From the NCBI GenBank assembly GCA_963691705.1, contig OY829537.1:59186304-59250303 (forward strand): a DNA stretch of 64,000 bases. Direction: 5' to 3'. This DNA is from Viola odorata (taxonomy: Eukaryota > Streptophyta > Magnoliopsida > Malpighiales > Violaceae). The notes under the pieces were generated by a model. The model had not been told where the DNA came from. It did no database searches and saw only the letters and a program-made list of their open reading frames with translations. The position numbers were made by a program, and so were the translations under genes. Shown in pieces: positions 56,864 to 64,000 of this stretch. How positions within the stretch are numbered: position 1 is the stretch's first letter; every line of letters begins with the position of its first letter.

Positions 56864-59053
56864 ATGCTTAATACTATGGCACAACAGTTGAATACGATAG
56901 AAGAGAATACCCCTCCTAGAGTACACTATACGGGACACACCTATATAGGAGAAGGAAGTAAAGTTTCAATAGAAAAACCTTTAAAGATCAACAACCCCTT
57001 AATTAAACCTAATACGATACCAGGGTTTAAAGAAAACTTCAAACTCTCAAGAGAAGACGAGCTTTTAGGAAAAATCAGTCAAGAATTAGACAAACTAAAT
57101 ACAAGATCAAAACACCAGATTTCGGTGTTGACAAAAGAAAATTTAGAAGAAATAGCAGAACAATTTAAAGGACTAGAAATAAATAAATTAAGAGGAACAA
57201 ATTATCAAAGACCCAATATCAAACATTATTATCCAAGACCTTCCTTTCCTGACATGCAATCAAAAGATAAGAACACTAGACAATAAAATAAATACGACGG
57301 TCTAAGCATTGACGAATGGAATTTAGATGGACAGAGTAAACATGATATAATGGGCATGCTGGCATCTATGCTAATAGCAGCTACGGCTCATAGGACAAGA
57401 AATAATACGGATAGACAAGTAGCTTATATATTAATGGCCGGATTTTCAGGAATGCTTAAAGGATGGTGGGATAATTATCTCACCCCAGCCGAAAAGCTAG
57501 CCATAATGAACGCTACTAAAATGGAAGAAAATGAAGAAGTAGAGGATGCAACAAATGTACTGATATTCTCTATACTAAAATATTTTATAGGAAAACCTGA
57601 ACAAATCCAGGAAGAAACTACAGAAATACTCATGAATTTGACTTGTCCAAAATTACAAGATTTTTCATGGTATAAAGACATGTATTTGTCAAAAGTATTC
57701 TTAAAAGACGATTGCAACCTTCCTTTTTGGAAAGAAAAATTTATATTAGGACTCCCCAAATTGTTTGCAGAAAAGGTCAGAGCTAAGATAAAAGATGCTA
57801 ATAAAGGAATCATACCCTATGAAGATTTAACTTATGGAGAACTAATAGCCTATATAAATACAGTTGGATTATCCCTTTGCACAGACTTAAAACTAAAAGC
57901 AAAACTAAAGAGTGATAAATTACTAGGCAGAAAAGAATTACGATCTTTCTGCTCTCAGTATGGTTACGAAACCATTAGAGCTCCATCTAGGAGTTATAAA
58001 AAACAAAGCAAGCAATACAGGAAAAATTATAAACCAAAATACTCAGAGAAGTACAGAGAAAGACCTGCAAAACCATACAGAAAGCCCTACCACAAGAAAA
58101 AATATAATAGTTATAAAGGGAAGAGAAGAACGAATACTGGACAACCCACTTGCTATAAATGCGGGCAAATAGGTCATTACAAAAATGAATGTAAAATGAG
58201 AGGGAAAATACAAGCCTTAGAATGCGAAGAAAAATTCAAAGAAGAACTTATACAACTCTTGAATAATTCAGAAACTGATGAAGAAATCATAAGTAGTAAT
58301 AACGAAGTTATGTACGAAATACAAGAAAATACTTCTGAAGAAGAAATTAATTCGGAAGAAGAAGAAGAAGAAGAGGATAATATATGTGTTTGTTCTTACA
58401 AACATATCAATGTTATAACCAAGGAAGCAGATTTATTAATGGAATTAATTGGTAAAGTAGACGACCCAGAAACACAAAAAGAATACTTAGAAAAACTTCA
58501 GAGTATAATAAATAAGAATAAAAAGACAGAATCTATAAAGCCTTATACATTAAAAGAAGTAATAGGAAGATTCTCTAAGACCGAATCAACTGTAACCATC
58601 CAAGACTTAAAGGAAGAAATTAGAAAAATTAAATCTGAAATAAAAACTCTACAAGCAGAAAATACTCAACTAAACATTAGGATGAGTATGATAGAAAACA
58701 AAGATAATAATGAACTTACAGAAGAAAGTCGAGGAAAAGAAATAGAGAAGTATGAAGAATTAAACCAAGATATTAACAGGGAAGCTTTACGAGTAACAGA
58801 AGAAGAACATTATCTGAATGTAATATCTAGAATTGAATATCAAAAATGGCACGTGAACATAGAACTAAAATTAGACAACAATTTTAATAGTAATGTAACA
58901 ACTTTAATAGATTCAAGCGCGGACCAGAATTGCATACAAGAAGGACTAATACCTACCCAATACTACGAAAAAACTAAAGAAAGTTTATACGGTGCGAGCT
59001 GGGTAAAATTGGACATTAAATACAAACTGTCAAAGGCATACGTCTGTAATTAA
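56864..59053 (+). pseudogene. EPRV capsid protein and protease, full-length copy
   Basis: Same frame throughout, with TAA at 57284-57286 and at 59051-59053. The capsid core continues past the point where copies 1 and 2 are cut (LGLPKLFAEKVRAKIKDA, LTYGELIAYINTVGLSLC), then a Lys/Arg/Tyr-rich nucleic-acid-binding stretch and the zinc knuckle CYKCGQIGHYKNEC at ~58150-58190 (CX2CX4HX4C, all four ligands kept). An acidic segment (NSEEEEEEEDN), a predicted coiled coil (KEEIRKIKSEIKTLQAEN) and the protease motif TLIDSSADQNC (active-site Asp kept) follow. Capsid coats the viral DNA; the protease cuts the polyprotein. Confidence 0.85.
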
Positions 59054-60740
59054 GGATTTTGTTTTAGGCAATCCTTCATACTAGCAAAATATTTAGGACA
59101 GAAAGTGATATTAGGAACGCCCTTCCTAATGCAGATTTGTCCATTTAGAGTAGAATACGAAAGTATTTGGACCAAGGCAAAAGGAACAGACATCTGTTTC
59201 AAATTTATAGAAAGACCCAGACAAAAGGATTTAAATGTTATAAAAAACTATTCCATATCACAGAATATAATGATAATACAGAAAAGGAAACATCTGCATT
59301 TTCTCACCAAAGAAATAAACTACAAAAGGGTAGAAGAAGAAATTCAGACACCCGCTAATCAAAAAAGAGTAAAAGAATTTCAAGAATTATACGAGAAGGA
59401 AGTTTGTGCAGAGGTTCCTAATGCGTTCTGGAATAGAAAGAAATATGCGATAGACTTGCCATACGAAAAAGATTTTAATGAAAAAGACATACCCACTAGG
59501 GCCAGACCTATACAAATGAATAAACAACTTATGGAATATTGTGAAAAAGAAATACAATCCTTACTAGACAAGAAATTGATAAGACCCAGTAAATCCCCAT
59601 GGTCCTGTGCAGTATTTTATGTGCAAAACCAGGCTAAATTAGAAAGAGGAGCACCCAGGTTAGTAATAAATTACAAACCTTTAAATAAAACACTTAGATG
59701 GATCAGATACCCAATACCTAACAAAAGAGACCTGATTAAAAGACTACATGGTGCCACTATATTCTCTAAATTTGACATGAAATCAGGATTTTGGCAAATA
59801 CAAATTAAGGAAGAAGATAGATATAAGATGGCATTTACAGTCCCATTAGGACATTACGAATGGATTGTAATGCCTTTTGGTTTAAAAAACGCACCCTCAG
59901 AATTTCAAAAGATGATGAATGATATACTAAACCCATACACCAAATTCACCATAGTATACATAGATGACGTATTAGTATACTCAAAAACAGTAACGGAACA
60001 TCTTTGTCTAGTAGTGTCAACCTCTAAAGTAAAACTATGTCAGACCAATATACGATTTTTTGGGTTTAACATTAATCAAGGAATGTTCAGTCCCATAAGT
60101 AGGTCAATAGAGTTTGCAAGTAGATTTCCGGACGAGATAAAAGATAAGACTCAATTACAAAGATTTCTTGGATGTTTAAATTATGTTTCAGACTTCATAA
60201 AAGACCTTAAATCAACATGTTCAATTCTATATAAGAGACTAAAAAAGACTCCTACTGAGTGGACAGAAGAACATACTGCAGTAGTTAGACTTGTCAAAGA
60301 AAAGGTTAAAAATCTCCCATGTTTAGGGATACCAGACCCTTTAGCAAAATTAGTAGTTGAAACAGACGCATCAGATCTAGGATATGGAGGGATATTAAAA
60401 TAAGAAACCTCAGGCAAAGAACAATTAATAAGATATTGTTCAGGTTTATGGATAGAGTCTCAAAAGAACTATTCAACAATAAAGAAAGAAATTTTGGCCA
60501 TTGTTTTATGCATCACAAAATTTCAAGACGATGATTTTAACAAAAAAAATCTTTTAAGAATCGATTGTCAAAGTGCAAAGTTTGTTTTAGAAAAGGATGT
60601 TAAAAATCTTGTTGCAAAACAGATTTTTGCCAGATGGCAAGCATTGCTTTCAAATTTTGATTTTGAAATCAAATACATCTCAGGAAAAGACAACTCTTTA
60701 CCAAACTTTCTTTCAAGAGAATTCCTACAGGGTAAGAAAA
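59054..60740 (+). pseudogene. EPRV reverse transcriptase and RNase H
   Basis: Continues the same frame as capsid-protease. VILGTPFLMQICPF closes the protease. RT shows SPWSCAVFYVQNQAKLERGA, RLVINYKPLNKTLRWIRYPI, FDMKSGFWQIQI, MPFGLKNAPSEFQ and the catalytic YIDDVLVYSK. A short segment after SKTVTEH seems deleted compared with relatives. RNase H has VETDASDLGYGG, then TAA at 60401-60403, then continues in frame (NYSTIKKEILAIVLCI, RIDCQSAKFVL, YISGKDNSLPNFLSREF). It would convert pregenomic RNA to DNA; the internal stops make this copy inactive. Confidence 0.9.
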
Positions 60741-61699
60741 ATGACGACCAAGGAGGATCCAAAGAGAAAGACAAAAGCATCTTATGCAGTGACAATCCCA
60801 GACATCCCAAACTCTCCAGACATCAAAGACACTAGACCCAAAACTATTTTTTCCAGGAAATTCAGGCCCAAAGACTCCATCCAGACTTATACCAGCCTTA
60901 CAAGTCCAACCACCAAGATCACCAGCCTCAATAACTCAAAGATTAACCGTTTTAGGAAACGTACCAAGACCACTATTCCAGACACAAGCCCAGACAAAAA
61001 CCCAAGACAAAACAGGCCCGATATTTAAGCCATTAATCAAGAACATTGGCTACATAGAACTAGAATATGGATCGGACTTACGGTCCATTACCTCCAACAT
61101 GTTCCCCAAAGACTTTCACTACATTCTGACATCTTCAGATAAAAAAGAACCTTTTATGAGTTTATCCTTGTAGACACCGACTCGGTAGAAATCACTCATG
61201 AGACCACCATGGCAAGGCCAGACAAATACTCTTATTCGAAGTGTAGAATTCTCAAAGTTTTGACTCCAACAGACTAGGGCATGAACCTATATACACAGAA
61301 GACCTTCTCACAGCCCTTCCTCCCAAGAGGGTTTGACTATCATGACTATCAGACGGCATGACATCATGCATTCTTATACTCTACTGGAGGACATTTATGG
61401 TTCTTAAACTTCGACAGAAATATCTCTGGAAACCTTCCCCTATGGTTTCATAGATGGTGGCATCATTTTGGTGCTCATGAAGTAGTTTTCGCAGACACCG
61501 TTTTAGAAGGATATGGAGCCTTTACTCAGAAATACACGGCTTCAAATCTACCCAAGACAATGAGTTTCACTCTCATGTTTCATATCCCTTGGATCATCTA
61601 CTGGGAATATGAAATCATTGACCGAACATAATACGAGCCTCTTATACTCACCAGAAGATTCAAAGTGAAATGGTGGAAGAGATTTCCACAAGAACAAGT
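60741..61699 (+). pseudogene. EPRV polyprotein C-terminal region, truncated
   Basis: After RNase H the reading shifts frame at ~60740 and again at ~61020 and ~61160, then runs as KYSYSKCRILKVLTPT, QTAxHHAFLYSTGGHLWFLN with stops at Trp-like positions, and NLPLWFHRWWHHFGAHEV. Conserved Trp-rich blocks of this kind (LPLWF.WWHHFG) stand at the C-terminus of petuvirus-like polyproteins; function unknown. It ends at 61699 (KVKWWKRFPQEQ). The last ~80 coding residues and intergenic region, present in the arms at 48.0-48.4 kb, are missing here. Confidence 0.65.
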
Positions 61700-64000
61700 G
61701 TCGCACCCCCTTTTTCGTTGAAAACGAGTTTAAGGTTTGGGACGGATGCCAAACATAAATGGATGCTTCGCATAATACAATGAAGTCGCCACCCTAATTT
61801 CTAAGGTTTAGGGAACCTAAGCGTTATGGCATAAAAATAAAAACTAAGGCTTGGTCTAAACCATTGAACAAAGGTTCGAGGTCGTATTGTGGACTTGGGA
61901 AGGTGTTAGGCACCCAAGTCACACCCTTAAAAGGTTACCGGTGAAAAGGTGTTTGGATACAGTTTGATATACAAGGATTTGTTTAATGATCGAAGCATGT
62001 CAACCAATTCTTCCCACGAACTCGAGTCACCTTCCAATCATTTACATAGGCCAATGATCGAATCATGTCAACAGAGTCCGCTTACCGAATTGGGACACTT
62101 TCCGATTATTTAAACATTTTTTATGCGATTTGGCCCTTAAAGGTGACGTTACATCTTAGCATTTTCGTAGGGACATGTTATTTCCGATCGGGACACGAAG
62201 GACGGGGTTATCGTTTGTTCGTTATGCTAGAGCGGACGTTTCCCCCCTTTATATCATTGGGCCATGCATGATTAATTAATTAATTACTAAGTTATCCTAA
62301 CATGGATAATACTAACATCGTACGTTTTCGTGAATGCAAATAACCGTGTGGGATTTGAAGCCACCATGCTCACATATCAATATATAGCAATTAATTTCAT
62401 GGTATAAAGCAAGTAATTTAAACATGTAAGCATGTGAGTTGATTTTATCATGCATACGATTTAACATTTCTAAACACTAGATGTACGAATAATATTTGCG
62501 GAAAACATTGAATAAATAAAAGAGACTTAGAATAAAGGCTTACTTCTGTTGCGTGATCTTGATCTTCCTTGCAAAATGAGAGTGTTAGCAACGTTTTCAA
62601 AAATAAATAAATAATAAAGAGCACATGCAACATTTGTTATGACGAATAAATATTTAAATAAACATGATGAAGGAATAAGCAATTTATTTCATATGTGCAC
62701 TTAAATAATTAAAACATGGCATAATCATTATTATCATACAAGCATTTAATTAAACATGGCCTAAACACATTATTTAAATCATGCAATAATTTAATTAAAC
62801 AAGACATGGCATAAACACATCATTTAAATCATGCAATAATTAAATTAAATTAAACATGGCATAAACACATCGTTTAAATCATGCAATAATTTGGGGTTGA
62901 AAACACAAGGAGAATGATTTACTGTCCTGCGTTATGCTTTGATGATTTATAGAAGATATCTGATCGCAATAGAAATCAAAATAGTAGAAGTGTTGGCGTA
63001 GGAGATTCCTTAGAAATTTAAAATTTAAAATTTAATTTTGAATTTTTTTTAAAAAACCAAAGGATCGGTGCTGGCCAGATTTAATTGTTTGAGTTGAAAT
63101 TGAATTTTAAAGAGCGATTAACATTGAAAGCAATTACCCACCTGTGTATTTGGGAAAGTTCAGAACAAAGCTAAATTGGACAAAAGCAATAGACAACTAG
63201 ATAGCTTAATCGAAAAACAGTAAAAATAAAAATTAGAAGACTTACAAGAAGCCACAAATTGATGAAGAAGACCCCTGCCACCTAGACTGAAGATCGAGAT
63301 GACTTGACTAGTTTTACTTTATGCTATATGAGTTAATTTTTTTTTAGGGAAAATGAAAAATTTGGCACCTGTACTCGAATTGAATTACTGATTTGGCACC
63401 TCTCATTTTTTCGCTCTTAAGTGGTACCCCTACTCAACATGAATGTCACATTTGCTACCTGCCTCTAACACCGTCAACGAAGAACCGTTAACCCGCCTAC
63501 ATGGCATGCCACATCAGATACGGCTGACGTGTCATGCCACGTCATCCAAATTCGACCTAGATTCGTTTTCCACGGGTCGCGGATACGGGTTATTTTGAAG
63601 TGCCAAAACGACGTTGTTTTGGGGCTTTATGTTTGAGACAGATGACACGTCACACACTCTTAGGAGACATGTAGTCTGTTTGATACAGACGACGCATCAC
63701 CCGCTATTAAGTTAATGAATTGAGTGACGCGTCGTCTGCTCAATTACTTAACTCCCATCTCCTTCCCGCCGTCCTCATTCTTCATTTTCCCAAAATTCAA
63801 ACCATAGAAATCTCTCAATATCCCCACTCGCAATCCATCAAACTCTAGGGTTCTAAATTATAAATTAATTTAGCGCCCAAAATCCAAAAAGAAAAGAAAA
63901 AAGTGTAGATCACATTTGTCCATTTCTCTAACACTTTGGAAGATCAAATGGAGGAGGAAGCAACTTCTGATTAGGGAGATTGCCATCCAAAACAATCCAA
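61699..64000. other. AT-rich repeat DNA right of the EPRV, LTR-like start
   Basis: Begins TGTCGCACCCCCTTTTTC at about 61699, which looks like an LTR 5' end, with GGAAGGTGTTAGGCACCC at ~61899, a motif I associate with dispersed plant repeats (from memory, not checked). No supported gene. At 62754-62890 three ~50-bp units share ACATGGC(A/C)TAAACACAT and TTTAAATCATGCAATAAT. From ~63340 the sequence changes to a GGCACCTGTACTCG-type repeat also common in plant intergenic DNA. Confidence 0.4.
62754..62890 (+). repeat. Short tandem repeat, about three ~50-bp units
   Basis: ACATGGC(A/C)TAAACACAT followed by TTTAAATCATGCAATAAT occurs at about 62754, 62803 and 62854. AT-rich, non-coding. Confidence 0.75.

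Larger units (their letters stand above)
47407..57726. repeat. Three tandem copies of a 3,440-bp composite EPRV unit
   Basis: Copies are about 47407-50846, 50847-54286 and 54287-57726. Each is a - arm of ~600 bp, an 83-bp spacer and ~2.76 kb of + virus. Every open frame recurs at +3440 and +6880 (for example 48421, 51861, 55301). I noticed only three differences between copies: Glu to Lys at RDV(E/K)EEN in copy 1 against 2 and 3, Thr to Asn at DQ(T/N)TF, and one G to A near 56247. Inner junctions join capsid coding (..DDCNLPF) to the reversed movement-protein arm at a shared TTTTG. Confidence 0.9.
46453..61699. mobile_element. Endogenous pararetrovirus locus (Caulimoviridae, petuvirus-like), rearranged
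   Basis: Contains all caulimovirid modules: movement protein, capsid protein with a CCHC knuckle, aspartic protease, reverse transcriptase, RNase H and a C-terminal domain, in that order in one broken frame, which suggests a single polyprotein as in petuviruses. Structure: a - strand arm (46453-48005), an 83-bp spacer, then + strand virus; a composite of - arm, spacer and + segment recurs with period 3,440 bp (three times); the third + segment runs on to 61699. There is no LTR or integrase, so insertion was by host repair. Every module carries stops or frameshifts, so no copy here could make a functional virus. Confidence 0.85.

Noticed and set aside
46453..61699. A replication-competent EPRV
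   Set aside because: All modules have stops or frameshifts, the right end is truncated, and no full unit-length genome with intact ends is present.
1..64000. tRNA, rRNA, CRISPR or bacterial features
   Set aside because: None seen. Repeats are LTRs, tandem arrays or the EPRV inverted repeat, and the genes are eukaryotic with spliceosomal introns.

Overview
The window is plant nuclear DNA, most likely from a eudicot. It is almost wholly nested, decayed transposable elements plus an endogenous pararetrovirus (EPRV) locus. The evidence is Athila- and Tat-type Ty3/gypsy retrotransposons with plant LTRs and primer-binding sites, an intron-bearing fragment of a plant plastid-type RlmN-like radical-SAM gene, and a caulimovirid polyprotein. 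I see no intact host gene, rRNA, tRNA or CRISPR.

Layout. 1-3510: 3' part of one Athila-like element (3'-ORF remnant, polypurine tract, LTR). About 3500-38283: a second Athila element with nested insertions. Its 5' LTR, PBS and gag start are on + (3500-5253). Its gag-pro-pol is on - (29170 back to 6518). Its post-pol region, 3' ORF and 3' LTR are again on + (30470-38283). Nested in it are a hAT-like element carrying RlmN exons, now in two pieces (5254-6509 and 29171-30461); a solo LTR (7297-8993); a nearly complete 15.7-kb Tat element with a perfect GGAGG target-site duplication (12025-27758); and an internally deleted Ty3/gypsy element (32299-36168).

The strand pattern, the split gag, the split RlmN gene and the split hAT element are all explained by one event: a ~24-kb inversion of 5254-29170. 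Undoing it rejoins gag in frame, puts RlmN exons 1-6 in order, and pairs the hAT ends with matching 8-bp flanks (accaacac/accagcac). A 165-bp inverted duplication (5254-5418 and 29171-29335) marks the breakpoints.

The Tat element has gag-pol on + and, between pol and the 3' LTR, four antisense ORFs. Two are large two- or three-exon genes with a PF04195-like 'putative gypsy type transposon' region and a coiled-coil tail. Homologues of the two smaller ones recur beside another Tat LTR at 44.4-46.5 kb, and the smallest keeps a TATA box about 65 bp upstream in both copies.

38284-41175 has no recognisable gene. 41176-44447 is a decayed Ty3/gypsy pol on -, interrupted by the Tat relic (44448-46452). 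46453-61699 is the EPRV: a head-to-head inverted repeat, then a 3,440-bp composite unit present three times almost identically, the last running into a full-length but stop- and frameshift-ridden movement protein, capsid, protease, RT/RNase H and C-terminal region. 61699-64000 is AT-rich repeat DNA that looks LTR-like at its start.
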